Positions 1-7,568 of a stretch of 64,000 nucleotides of DNA are shown here, in pieces (the stretch's first letter is position 1; the number at the start of each line of letters is the position of its first letter). The DNA lies in the NCBI GenBank assembly GCA_035689345.1, contig DASSLR010000036.1, forward strand, positions 1 to 64,000, given 5' to 3'. Made by a program: the position numbers and the translations under genes. The stretch comes from CF-118 sp035689345. GTDB lineage: Bacteria > Chloroflexota > Dormibacteria > Dormibacterales > Dormibacteraceae. Under the pieces are notes generated by a model. That model searched no databases. It was not told the DNA's origin and worked only from the letters and a program-made list of their open reading frames with translations.

Positions 1-12
1 ATCAGAAGCTGG

Positions 13-366
13 TCAGAGGTTGTTCTTGGCAACCTCCACCAGCCGGGCAAAGGAACCGCTGTCGCGCACGGCCAGGTCAGCCAGCACCTTGCGGTCGATC
101 TCCACTCCGGCCTGGCGAAGGCCGTGCATCAGCTTGTTGTACGGAAGCCCCGACTGCCTCGAGGCGGCGTTGATCCGCGCGATCCAGAGCCGCCGCATCT
201 CGCGCTTGCGCCGGCGGCGGTCTCGGAACGCGTAGGCGAGGGCGTGCAGGACCGCCTCGTTGGCGGGCCGGAACAAGAGCTTCTTGGAGAGCCGGAAGCC
301 CTTCGCGCGCTCCAGGATCGACTTGTGGCGGCGGTGTGCCGGGACTCCGCGCTTGACTCGCGCCAT
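13..366 (-). CDS. rplT: 50S ribosomal protein L20
   Basis: L20 binds 23S rRNA early in large-subunit assembly. The 117-residue product has the normal L20 length and the expected strongly basic N-terminal half (ARVKRGV, HRRHKSILERAKGFR, RRRRKREMRRLWIARINAA), followed by the conserved YNKLMHGLRQAGVEIDRKVLADLA segment. The start is an ATG four bases after the rpmI stop. It is the last gene of infC-rpmI-rplT, the standard bacterial order. L20 often represses this operon in other bacteria; I see no recognisable L20-binding mimic here. Only 12 bases of the window lie beyond the stop, so its terminator is not visible. Confidence 0.98.
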   Translation of the reverse strand: MARVKRGVPAHRRHKSILERAKGFRLSKKLLFRPANEAVLHALAYAFRDRRRRKREMRRLWIARINAASRQSGLPYNKLMHGLRQAGVEIDRKVLADLAVRDSGSFARLVEVAKNNL

Positions 367-370
367 CCGT

Positions 371-565
371 CTACTTCCCCAGGGCCCGGCGGACGGCCTT
401 GCGGTCGCCCTTGGCCACCGGCTGCTCGGTGTGATCCATGCGCTTGTGCTTCTTCGACTTCTGGTGGAGGCGGTGGCTCATGAACGAGTTGCGGCGCACG
501 ATCTTGCCGTTGCGGGTGACCCGCACGCGCTTGGCGATCCCTTTCCGGGTCTTGAGCTTAGGCAC
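371..565 (-). CDS. rpmI: 50S ribosomal protein L35
   Basis: L35 is a small basic component of the large ribosomal subunit. The 64-residue product begins PKLKTRKGIAKRVRVTRNGK and carries the RRNSFMSHRLHQKSKKHKR stretch typical of the family, at the usual length. Translation starts at GTG, and the first 8 bases overlap the end of infC, which suggests translational coupling to IF3. It sits between infC and rplT as in most bacteria. Nothing unusual was seen apart from the GTG start. Confidence 0.97.
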   Translation of the reverse strand: MPKLKTRKGIAKRVRVTRNGKIVRRNSFMSHRLHQKSKKHKRMDHTEQPVAKGDRKAVRRALGK

Positions 566-1091
566 TGGTCGCCGTCTCCTTCGGCGCGGCGCCCGCGCCC
601 TGGCGGCTCGGCGCCAGGATCATGAAGAGGTTTCTGCCCTCGAGCAGCGGCTGCCGCTCGACCACCGCGAACGTGCGCGAGTCATCAGCGACCCTCTCGA
701 GGATCTTGCGGCCGATGTCCTGATGCACCATCTCGCGGCCCCTGAACATGATCGTCACCTTTACCTTCTCGCCGGCTTCGAGGAACTGCTTCAGCCCTTT
801 GAACTTGGTCTGGAAATCGTGCTCGGCCACCTTCGGCCGCAGCTTCATCTCCTTGAGCTTGATGACGTTCTGCTTGCGACGCTGGTCCTTCTCGCGCTTG
901 ACGGTCTCGAACTTGAATCGTCCGTAGTCCATCAGGCGGCAGACCGGCGGGTTCGCTTGCGGCGCCACCTCGACGAGGTCGAGTCCCTTCTCGTTGGCGA
1001 TGCGCAGCGCGGCGTCCAGTGAGAGCACGCCAAGCTGGTTGTTCTGGTCATCGATCAGCCGAACTTCAGAGCTGCGGATCTGATCGTTGAT
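558..1091 (-). CDS. infC: Translation initiation factor IF-3 (ATC start)
   Basis: IF3 checks start-codon and initiator-tRNA pairing on the 30S subunit. The 177-residue protein starts INDQIRSSEVRLID, the conserved IF3 N-terminus, and continues through the AALRIANEKGLDLVEVAP and CRLMDYGRFKFE motifs, a lysine-rich linker and the C-terminal domain (VKVTIMFRGREM). The first ATG/GTG/TTG in frame is a GTG at 1026-1028, which would delete 21 conserved residues. The codon at the family start is ATC (1089-1091), with AAGGAG (1098-1103) six bases upstream. Between that ATC and the upstream in-frame TAA there is no ATG, GTG or TTG. A rare AUU/AUC start is the known basis of IF3 autoregulation. First gene of infC-rpmI-rplT. 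Confidence 0.95.
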   Translation of the reverse strand: MNDQIRSSEVRLIDDQNNQLGVLSLDAALRIANEKGLDLVEVAPQANPPVCRLMDYGRFKFETVKREKDQRRKQNVIKLKEMKLRPKVAEHDFQTKFKGLKQFLEAGEKVKVTIMFRGREMVHQDIGRKILERVADDSRTFAVVERQPLLEGRNLFMILAPSRQGAGAAPKETATSA

Positions 1092-1097
1092 CCTTAG

Positions 1098-1121
1098 CTC
1101 CTTAAACGGTATGGGACATTA
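1098..1121 (-). promoter_or_regulatory. infC Shine-Dalgarno and possible -10 box
   Basis: AAGGAG at 1098-1103 lies six bases before the ATC start of infC and decides that start. TAATGT at 1116-1121 fits a TANNNT -10 box that would give a leader of roughly 15-20 nt. No convincing -35 was found; a TTGACC a few bases further upstream is too close. The ribosome-binding site is well supported, the promoter only weakly. Confidence 0.5.
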
Positions 1122-1344
1122 CCTCGGTCAAATTCAGGGTTCTGCTACTCCTCCAGTGGCTCTGAATAAAACAAAACGGACAGCTGGCGCAGCGTCGCGA
1201 CCCGCGTGCCGCGGACCGCTCGCTGGTCCGTCCGCGCTTCTGGACCCATTCGGCTGGCGCCTGAGGGTGAGGGTCGGGCCCTGCTTCAGCCTGTGGATGG
1301 TACCGGAAACGTAACCGCAGGTGTAGGGGATCGTTCACCTGCTG
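1122..1344. other. Intergenic region between divergent infC and lipoprotein genes
   Basis: This stretch of about 220 bases separates the minus-strand infC operon from the plus-strand lipoproteins. On the minus strand it holds a T-rich segment (around 1166-1180) and some GC-rich self-complementarity around 1205-1235, but the two are too far apart for a convincing attenuator. No plus-strand promoter matching TANNNT stands out near 1345. No gene was found in it. Confidence 0.4.
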
Positions 1345-2508
1345 ATGGGAACGCCCCAACTCAGGACGGCACTCGCGGCTTCGATCGGCGCCCTCCTGCT
1401 GGCGGCCTGTTCGAGCGCCGGGGGACAGGTCGCCAACCATTCCGCGTCGCCGGTCCGGACGGGCGCCTCGCCGGCCTCGTCTTCGCCCTCCTCGGCCTCG
1501 CCGCCGGCCACCGCGCATGCGGCCGATGCCTACGGCGTCCTCACCGACTGGCAGCCCGGTGCTTCGACCTACAACGTCTACCTCGTCACCCCCGACGGCG
1601 GGATCGCCGCCCACGCCCAGGCCTCAACCCCGGCCATCGTTACGTGCGGACCGGACAACTCGACGCCCTACCTGCCGCCGCCCGTGAGCGCTTCTCACTC
1701 GCTGGCCTACTTCATGGACGCCCGCGGCGACGTGCGGTCCCTCTCGCCCGACGGCTCGACAAGCGACGCCCTCTTCCACGTCGCGGTAGGCGCCAACAAG
1801 TGGAGTTTCTTCGCGGTGAATCCAGATGGCGTTCACCTCGCGGCGACGACGGTGACGTACAACGGCCAGGGTTTGGCGACGACCCAGCTCTATGTCGACC
1901 AGATCGTGCCCAACGGAGTGGAGCAGGTCGGCACGCCACCATCGCTGCGCTTCCAGGAGACCGGCTCCACGACGCTTTGGCCGGTCGGGTGGCACGCCGG
2001 GCTGCTGGTCCTGGCTGTGGTGCCTGCATGCCCGGGCGCGATCGGCCCGACCTACTGGGCGAGCGAGCTGCACGTGGTCGACCCGGGCACCGCGGTCCGG
2101 AAGGTGACCATCGGCGGGGCCGGCTGCGTGCTAGCCGGTCCTCCGTCGCCCGCGGGTGCCGTTTGCATAACCGGCTCGGGAGACGCGCAGGTCGTTGGCT
2201 GGGACGGGAGACCGCGCAACGCGGGTCCGGCCGGCACCCCGCATCCCATCTACATCTCCCCCAACGGCCAGCTTCTCGCCAGCGTCGCCGACACAACCAC
2301 CAACGTCGTGTCCGGCGGCACGATCATCGGAGCGCAGAACACTACGGTCAGCCTCCCCTCGCTGAGCATGTGTGGTTGGGTGGATGACTCACATGTGCTT
2401 GGTGCCGGGGGCACCGGGCCGGCCAAGGTCGGCAACGTCGCCGACCGCACGGTAACCACACTGAATGTGTCCGGGTTCTGCGCCGGCCGCATTCCGGGCG
2501 ACCTCTGA
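1345..2508 (+). CDS. Lipoprotein, predicted beta-propeller-like, copy 1
   Basis: This is a 387-residue exported lipoprotein of unknown function. It has a short basic N-terminus, a hydrophobic stretch and a lipobox L19-A20-A21-C22, followed by a Ser/Pro/Ala-rich linker of about 30 residues and a beta-rich body. Blocks such as YGVLTDW, FFAVNPDG, TLWPVGW, ELHVVDPG and CVLAGPPSPAGAVC look like repeated blades of a TolB/WD-type propeller; this is inferred from pattern only. It is paralogous to the next gene, which starts 11 bases after its stop. ATG at 1345 is used; an AGGGGA lies about 14 bases upstream, too far to be an ideal ribosome-binding site. It probably sits on the outer face of the cytoplasmic membrane. 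Confidence 0.75.
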   Translation: MGTPQLRTALAASIGALLLAACSSAGGQVANHSASPVRTGASPASSSPSSASPPATAHAADAYGVLTDWQPGASTYNVYLVTPDGGIAAHAQASTPAIVTCGPDNSTPYLPPPVSASHSLAYFMDARGDVRSLSPDGSTSDALFHVAVGANKWSFFAVNPDGVHLAATTVTYNGQGLATTQLYVDQIVPNGVEQVGTPPSLRFQETGSTTLWPVGWHAGLLVLAVVPACPGAIGPTYWASELHVVDPGTAVRKVTIGGAGCVLAGPPSPAGAVCITGSGDAQVVGWDGRPRNAGPAGTPHPIYISPNGQLLASVADTTTNVVSGGTIIGAQNTTVSLPSLSMCGWVDDSHVLGAGGTGPAKVGNVADRTVTTLNVSGFCAGRIPGDL

Positions 2509-2519
2509 CGCACAGCGCC

Positions 2520-3644
2520 GTGAGGGCTCAAAATACCGGCGGTCTCTTGAAGGTCGTCGCCCACGTCATGGCCATGGTCGTGGTCGCAGGTTGCGGTTCG
2601 TCGAGCGTTGCCGCCAATCACACGCCGGCTCCATCCCCCAGCCCGGCGGCGTCAGCGTCGCCGGCGGCCTCCCCCACCGCCTCGCCCTCGGCGCCTCCCG
2701 TGCCGCTCGCGGGCTACGGAGTCCTGGTCGCCCTGGGCTCCGGCGACACGTATTCGGTAAGCCTGGTCGACAACACGGGCAAGGTCGTCGCGTCCGCGCA
2801 GCCCAGCGCCCCCGCCCAGGTCTCCTGCGGAACCAGCGCGGGGGCAGTGCTGCCGCTGCCCGTGAGCACCAGCAACACCCGCGTGTACTTCCTCGACCAG
2901 CAGGGGAACGTCGACTTCCTCTCGCCCAACGGCGTCACGGGGATCGCCACGCACGTGCCGACTGGCGGCGCGGTCCGGAGCATGTTCGCGGTGAGCCCCG
3001 ACGATCGGCGGATCGCGGTGGTCGAGGACACGTTCAATTCGAGCGGCGCGACCACCGTCCTGTACGCCGAAGACCTGAACGGCGGCACCAACCACGTGAA
3101 GCTGTTCACGGAGAGTGGAGCTTCCTCGCTATGGCCGGTCGGCTGGCATGGCACCAACAATCTCGTCGTGGCCAAGGTGCCGTCGTGCACGCAGGGCGGC
3201 GGGCCTGCCTGCTGCGGCCCGCAGGAGCTGCACGTGGTCGATCCGGCCACGGCCGGCCGGCGCTTCACGCTCGGCGGCAGCGCTTGCGTTCCGGTGGGCG
3301 CGGCCACCCCCGCGGGCGCCCTGTGCGAGAACACCGATTTCAACCAGGTCCGCGTGCTCAACTGGACGGGAGGCGTCGTCCAGAGCTACCCGATCCAGGG
3401 GCCGACGCCGGCGTACTTGTCCCCCGACGGCACACGCGTGGCGCTGGTCGTCGACAACGCCACGACCTTCGCCGGCGCCAAGCAGACGCTCGACCTGATC
3501 GCGTGCGGCTGGATCGACAACACGCACGTGCTTGCCGGCGGCGACGCGCAGCGGCAACCGCGCATCGGTGACGTGACGACGGGCGCCATCGCGCCGGTCA
3601 GCGCGCAGGGGGTCTGCGCGGGCACGATTCCGGGCGGCCTCTAG
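2520..3644 (+). CDS. Lipoprotein, predicted beta-propeller-like, copy 2
   Basis: This is a 374-residue paralogue of the preceding gene, starting at GTG. The lipobox is V22-A23-G24-C25 and is followed by a long Ala/Ser/Pro linker. The body shares ordered blocks with copy 1: YGVLVALGSGDTYSVSLVD, MFAVSPDDRRIAVVED, SLWPVGWHG, ELHVVDPATAGR, CVPVGAATPAGALC and a C-terminal GVCAGTIPGGL against GFCAGRIPGDL in copy 1. The pair is therefore a tandem duplication. Copy 2 carries an extra Cys-containing loop (PSCTQGGGPACCG). Function unknown: a surface-exposed, possibly ligand-binding lipoprotein. It is probably co-transcribed with copy 1 and converges on thrS. Confidence 0.74.
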   Translation: MRAQNTGGLLKVVAHVMAMVVVAGCGSSSVAANHTPAPSPSPAASASPAASPTASPSAPPVPLAGYGVLVALGSGDTYSVSLVDNTGKVVASAQPSAPAQVSCGTSAGAVLPLPVSTSNTRVYFLDQQGNVDFLSPNGVTGIATHVPTGGAVRSMFAVSPDDRRIAVVEDTFNSSGATTVLYAEDLNGGTNHVKLFTESGASSLWPVGWHGTNNLVVAKVPSCTQGGGPACCGPQELHVVDPATAGRRFTLGGSACVPVGAATPAGALCENTDFNQVRVLNWTGGVVQSYPIQGPTPAYLSPDGTRVALVVDNATTFAGAKQTLDLIACGWIDNTHVLAGGDAQRQPRIGDVTTGAIAPVSAQGVCAGTIPGGL

Positions 3645-3650
3645 CTCACC

Positions 3651-3709
3651 CCAAATCGCGCGTTTTGTTCATATCGCGCGGCCACGCGAGCTCAGGGCGC
3701 GCGATTTGG
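3651..3709. terminator. 12-bp inverted repeat between convergent genes
   Basis: CCAAATCGCGCG (3651-3662) is exactly complementary to CGCGCGATTTGG (3698-3709), with a 35-base spacer that contains more CGCG runs. It begins seven bases after the lipoprotein stop and ends 25 bases before the thrS stop, so it could terminate both convergent genes. There is no clear T-run directly after either arm, so rho-independent function is only a guess. Confidence 0.5.
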
Positions 3710-3734
3710 CGAAAAAGCGCGAAATGCCGGGGGC

Positions 3735-5498
3735 CTAGCGGCGGCGCTCGGCGATCTCCTTGACGACCCGCTCGATGAAAGCGTCGACCGTTTCCTCGCT
3801 GCGCTCGTCGGCGCGGTTGCGCACGCTGATGACGCCGCCTTCGACGTCGCGCGGCCCGATGACGACGATGTACGGGACCTTCTGCAGCTTGGCGTCGCGC
3901 ACCTTGCGGTCGACCTTCTGATTCCTCCCGTCGACCTCGACCCGGATCTTCGCCCGGCGCATCCGATCCGCGATCTCCTTGGCCGCATCGTGCTGCGCGT
4001 CGGTCAGCGGAGCGATGACGACCTGTACCGGGTGCAGCCAGGTCGGGAACGCGCCGACGTACCGCTCGATGAGATAGCTGAACAGCCGCTCCATCGACCC
4101 CGCGGCGCCGCGATGCACCATCACGGGCCGCCGGCGTGAGCCGTCCTCGGCCACGTACTCGAGCTGGAAGCGCTCGGGCAGCTGGAAGTCGATCTGCACC
4201 GTGGAGTTGGTGAACTCGCGGCGGTGTGCATCCTTGACCTGGAAGTCGATCTTCGGTCCGTAGAACGCGGCCTCCCCCACCCCCACCGTGTATTTCTGGC
4301 CCATCGACTCCAGCGCCTGAATCAGCCCTTGCTGCGCACGGTTCCAGTCCTCTTCGGTGCCGAGCCACTTGTCCTTGACGTCGTCGCGGAACGAGAGCCG
4401 GTAGTGGAAATCCTCGATGCCAAGCACGTCGGAAAAATAGAGCGCGATCTCGAGCGCACCCCTGACCTCGGTCATCAACTGGTCGGGCGTGCAGAAGATG
4501 TGGGCGTCGTTGAGCGCGAAGGCGCGCACGCGGTTCAGGCCGATCAGCGTGCCCGAGCGTTCGTAGCGCCAGTTGTTGCCGATCTCGGCGATGCGCATGG
4601 GAAGGTCGCGATAGCTGCGCAGGTCGGACTGGTAGACGACGATGTGGTGTGGGCAGTTGACCGGCCGCAGCTCGAGCTCCTCGCCGTCCTCGAAGACCAT
4701 CGGCGGGTACATGTTTTCCTTGTAGAGCAGCACGTGGCCGCTCGTCTTATACAGCTCGAGGCGCGCCACGTCGGGGGTGCGCACGTGCAGGTAGCCGCGC
4801 GCCAGCTCCTCGTCCACGATGAACCGCTCGAGCTCGCGCCGAACCGTGGCTCCGTTGGGCAGCCACAGCGGCAATCCCGCCCCGACGCGCTCGTCGACCG
4901 TGAACAGCTTGAGCTCCTTGCCCAGGCGCTTGTGGTCGCGCTTCTCGGCCTCCTCGAGGAACTTCAGGTATTCGTCGAGCTCTTTCTGCGTCGGCCAGGC
5001 CGTGCCGTAGATGCGCGTGAGCTGCGGCTTCTTCTCGTCCCCGCGCCAGTAGGCGCCCGCGACGCGGAGCAGCTTGAAAGCCTTCAGATCTCGAGTCGTC
5101 GCCACGTGCGGGCCGCGGCAAAGGTCGAGGAAATCGCCAGTGTGATAGACGCTGACCTCGTCGCCCTCGACCTTGTCGGCGATCAGCTCGAGCTTGTAGT
5201 CCTGGCCACGCTTGCGGAACTCCTCGTTCGCCTGAGCTCGAGTCATCGTCTCCTGCACGAACGGGCGTCCTTCCTGGGCGATGCGTCGCATGCGTGACTC
5301 GATCGCCGGCAGGTCGGCCTCGGCTAGGGGCTTCGAAAACGCGAAGTCGTAGTAGAAGCCATCCTCGACCGGGGGCCCGATGCCGTACTTCGCATCGGGG
5401 TGCAGCTCCGTGACGGCGGCCGCCAGGAGATGCGCGGCCGAGTGCCGCAGGATGTGGAGCGAATCCTCAGACGATTCGTGATCGGCGTACTCGGCCAT
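3735..5498 (-). CDS. thrS: Threonyl-tRNA synthetase lacking the TGS domain
   Basis: ThrRS charges tRNA-Thr. The 587-residue protein starts directly in the editing domain: H19-x3-H23 in HSAAHLL, and C127-RGP-H131. It then has the class II catalytic core with the zinc ligands C282 (PVNCPHH), H333 (NDAHIFC) and H462 (VMVHRGAAGS), and the C-terminal anticodon-binding domain (PVQVVIAPLTD). The roughly 60-residue N-terminal TGS domain found in E. coli ThrRS is missing. An in-frame TAA lies just upstream of the ATG, so it is not hidden by start choice. TGS-less bacterial ThrRS forms are known. Single-gene unit with a near-leaderless promoter (5509-5514) and a 13-bp hairpin further upstream. Confidence 0.97.
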   Translation of the reverse strand: MAEYADHESSEDSLHILRHSAAHLLAAAVTELHPDAKYGIGPPVEDGFYYDFAFSKPLAEADLPAIESRMRRIAQEGRPFVQETMTRAQANEEFRKRGQDYKLELIADKVEGDEVSVYHTGDFLDLCRGPHVATTRDLKAFKLLRVAGAYWRGDEKKPQLTRIYGTAWPTQKELDEYLKFLEEAEKRDHKRLGKELKLFTVDERVGAGLPLWLPNGATVRRELERFIVDEELARGYLHVRTPDVARLELYKTSGHVLLYKENMYPPMVFEDGEELELRPVNCPHHIVVYQSDLRSYRDLPMRIAEIGNNWRYERSGTLIGLNRVRAFALNDAHIFCTPDQLMTEVRGALEIALYFSDVLGIEDFHYRLSFRDDVKDKWLGTEEDWNRAQQGLIQALESMGQKYTVGVGEAAFYGPKIDFQVKDAHRREFTNSTVQIDFQLPERFQLEYVAEDGSRRRPVMVHRGAAGSMERLFSYLIERYVGAFPTWLHPVQVVIAPLTDAQHDAAKEIADRMRRAKIRVEVDGRNQKVDRKVRDAKLQKVPYIVVIGPRDVEGGVISVRNRADERSEETVDAFIERVVKEIAERRR

Positions 5499-5508
5499 GA
5501 GGAACGCC

Positions 5509-5514
5509 AGTATA
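5509..5514 (-). promoter_or_regulatory. -10 box (TATACT) of thrS
   Basis: TATACT lies ten bases before the thrS ATG. A transcript from it would have a leader of only a few bases, and no Shine-Dalgarno is visible before the ATG. No clear -35 was found. This is the same arrangement as at dinG, hisS and others in this window. Confidence 0.5.
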
Positions 5515-5524
5515 TGAAGGACTT

Positions 5525-5555
5525 ATGAGAGGAAACCCGGATGGTTTCCTCTCAT
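5525..5555. promoter_or_regulatory. 13-bp perfect hairpin upstream of thrS
   Basis: ATGAGAGGAAACC (5525-5537) pairs exactly with GGTTTCCTCTCAT (5543-5555) around a five-base loop. It lies just upstream of the thrS -10 box, so it is probably not in the thrS transcript if that promoter is correct. It could be a dyad operator or a factor-independent structure separating thrS from the divergent dedA. No T-run follows on either strand. Confidence 0.5.
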
Positions 5556-5651
5556 CGCAGCGCCACGCGCTGCTGCTCTCCTTCCGGAATGCGGTTGGGA
5601 CTCATTTAGAGTTGGCCGAACCGCCATGCCAGGTGTGTTGAGGACAAAGTC

Positions 5652-5674
5652 GAGGCTGGGCCAAGCCCAGCCTC
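5652..5674 (+). promoter_or_regulatory. 10-bp hairpin just upstream of dedA
   Basis: GAGGCTGGGC (5652-5661) and GCCCAGCCTC (5665-5674) form a perfect stem with a three-base loop, ending 14 bases before the TTG start of the DedA gene. Its position suggests control of dedA translation or a strong roadblock. No T-run follows, so it is not a standard terminator. Confidence 0.45.
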
Positions 5675-5688
5675 CCCGGCGACGCTAG

Positions 5689-6282
5689 TTGCAGATCGAC
5701 TGGATGGCCGTCGTCGACGCCATCGGCTATCCCGCGGCGGGCCTGGGCATCCTGATCGAGAGCGCCGGAGTGCCCTTCCCCGGGGAGCTGCTGCTGCTTG
5801 CCGCTGGGGCGTGGGCCGCCGCCCGCCACCACAGCATCGTCCTGGTGGTCCTCTTCGGGTTCCTCGGCTCCACCGCGGGCGCGGATCTCGGCTACTGGCT
5901 CGGCCACCGCGGCGGCCGGCCGTTCATGGAACGGTTCGGCGCGCTGTTTCGCGTGCGCCCGGAGCACATCGCCCGGGCCGAGCTGTTCTTCGCCCGCCAC
6001 GGCGACAAGGCGATCCTCGCCGGGCGCTTCGTCCTCGGCCTGCGCACGTGGGGTTCGATGCTCGCCGGCATGGCCCACATGCCCTTCTGGCGCTTCCAGG
6101 TCTTCAGCGCCATCGGCGGGCTCGCGTGGGCGATCCTGATCGGCGCCGCCGGCTACCTGCTCGGCAGCAACCTCGACCTCATAGCGGCGGTGATCCGCGA
6201 CGTCGGCATCGGGGGACTGGCGATCGTGGTGATCGTCGTCATTCTTGCGGTGCTGGCGCAGCGTCGCGCGTCCAGGCCATAG
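5689..6282 (+). CDS. DedA family membrane protein
   Basis: DedA/SNARE-associated proteins are polytopic inner-membrane proteins; several members translocate polyprenyl-phosphate or phospholipid head groups across the membrane. The 197-residue protein shows re-entrant and transmembrane stretches (AAGLGILIESAGVPFPGELLLLAAG; IVLVVLFGFLGSTAGADLGYWLG). It has the family signature near 103-122, GRFVLGLRTWGSMLAGMAHM, with the conserved Arg and Gly residues, then two C-terminal helices. The start is TTG at 5689; an ATG five codons later is an alternative and neither has a clear ribosome-binding site. Its last 44 bases overlap the end of the convergent MFS gene. Confidence 0.88.
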   Translation: MQIDWMAVVDAIGYPAAGLGILIESAGVPFPGELLLLAAGAWAAARHHSIVLVVLFGFLGSTAGADLGYWLGHRGGRPFMERFGALFRVRPEHIARAELFFARHGDKAILAGRFVLGLRTWGSMLAGMAHMPFWRFQVFSAIGGLAWAILIGAAGYLLGSNLDLIAAVIRDVGIGGLAIVVIVVILAVLAQRRASRP

Positions 6283-7555
6283 CCACCAGCACGCCTCCTC
6301 CGATCAGCAGCACGCCAAGCCCTCCGATGACGTGCGCGGTGCCGATCGTGTCGGCGAGCCCAGCCGCGACGAGCACCGGCACGGCGGTCACGCCGTTGAT
6401 GACCATGTAGAGCAGGGCGAAGATCCTGCCGCGGATCTCGTCGCTGGTCGTCTCCATGAGGTAGGTGACGGCCGGGATCATGATGGCGCCGAACTCGAGC
6501 CCGAGCAGCAGGCTGAAGGCGGCGCCGGTGAGCCTCGCGTGGACGTGCAGGTCCGGCAGCTGCGCCATCGCCTGCGGCACCGCGGCCAGGCCGAGCATCG
6601 TGATGCCGTTCGCGATCATCGAGGTCGCGAGCAGGCGTGCGCGGTCGAGGTTGCGCAGAAACTGGCCGAGCACGATCGCGCTGACGATCGCGCCCGTGGT
6701 GGCCGGTACCAGGATCACGTACGTGTCCTGGGCGGCGATGCCGATGACCGTGCTCACGAAAGCCGGCGCGAGCGTGAAGAGCATGAAGAGCACAAGCACG
6801 GCGATGCTCACCTGCAGGAACGCGAGCATCAGTCCGCGCGACGCGCGCACCACGTCGATTCCTTCCTTGATGTCGTTCAGCATCGTGCGGAAGCGGCTCG
6901 CGCTCTCCGCGACGGGCGGCTCGCTGGTGCGCTGCAGCTTCGGAATGTCCGACGCGAAGATGAGCGTGCCGGCGATCGCGAGCAGGGCGGCGCCAAACCA
7001 GTAAGGCGCGTAGAGGTCGATCCTGGACAGGATCGGCGCCAGCGCGCCGCCGACGACGAGGGTGAGGACCATCGTCAGCAGCGCCATCGAGTTGGCGGTG
7101 ATGAGCCCTGACCGCGGAAGGATGGTCGGGATGACCGCGGCCTCGGCGGGCCCGAACAGCTGTCCGACCGACGAGAACACGAGCGTGATCAGGAGCAGGT
7201 GTGCGAAATCCGCGCGCAGGCCGGGCACGAACGAGAGCAAGGGGATGAGGGCGATCGCTGCGCCGCGACCGAAGTTGCTCCACATCATGATCTGCTTGCG
7301 GTTGAAGCGATCGGCGATGACGCCGGCCGGCGGAGCGAACAGAACCGCGGGCACCGTGTAGGCGAGCAGCGTCACCGCGACCGGCGTGCTGCCTCCAGAG
7401 ATCTTGTACGCGAGGATGATCAGCGAGAACAGCAGGAACTTGTCGGCGAGCTGCGCGGCGAGTTGCGCGAACCAGATGTTGCGAAATGCGGTGTAGCGCA
7501 GGACGGCTCGAAACCCGCCGGGCCCTTCGACAGGGAACCGAATTGGCGCCTCCAC
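6239..7555 (-). CDS. MFS transporter (MFS_3 / EntS-like)
   Basis: This is a 12-helix major facilitator superfamily permease of about 438 residues, probably an exporter; the substrate cannot be read from the sequence. After a short cytosolic start the first helices read FRNIWFAQLAAQLADKFLLFSLIILAYKI. The loop 2-3 signature is GVIADRFNRKQIMMWSNF, and the helix pattern continues to the C-terminus. The open frame extends upstream into rsmA in a non-homologous reading. I place the start at GTG 7553-7555, 13 bases after the rsmA stop; no other ATG/GTG/TTG lies between there and the first helix. It is the last gene of rsmI-metG-tatD-rsmA-MFS and overlaps dedA tail to tail by 44 bases. Confidence 0.85.
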   Translation of the reverse strand: MEAPIRFPVEGPGGFRAVLRYTAFRNIWFAQLAAQLADKFLLFSLIILAYKISGGSTPVAVTLLAYTVPAVLFAPPAGVIADRFNRKQIMMWSNFGRGAAIALIPLLSFVPGLRADFAHLLLITLVFSSVGQLFGPAEAAVIPTILPRSGLITANSMALLTMVLTLVVGGALAPILSRIDLYAPYWFGAALLAIAGTLIFASDIPKLQRTSEPPVAESASRFRTMLNDIKEGIDVVRASRGLMLAFLQVSIAVLVLFMLFTLAPAFVSTVIGIAAQDTYVILVPATTGAIVSAIVLGQFLRNLDRARLLATSMIANGITMLGLAAVPQAMAQLPDLHVHARLTGAAFSLLLGLEFGAIMIPAVTYLMETTSDEIRGRIFALLYMVINGVTAVPVLVAAGLADTIGTAHVIGGLGVLLIGGGVLVAMAWTRDAAPAPQE

Positions 7556-7568
7556 CGCGGGTGCAACT

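Noticed and set aside
1150..1260. Possible attenuator in the infC leader (T-rich stretch plus GC-rich dyad)
   Set aside because: The best stem and the T-run are about 40 bases apart, so they do not form a terminator.
4224..5297. Long plus-strand open frame opposite thrS
   Set aside because: Antisense shadow of a clear synthetase gene; His/Val/Leu-rich composition typical of GC-rich antiparallel frames. The same applies to 12114-13346, 40873-42252 and 60814-62160.
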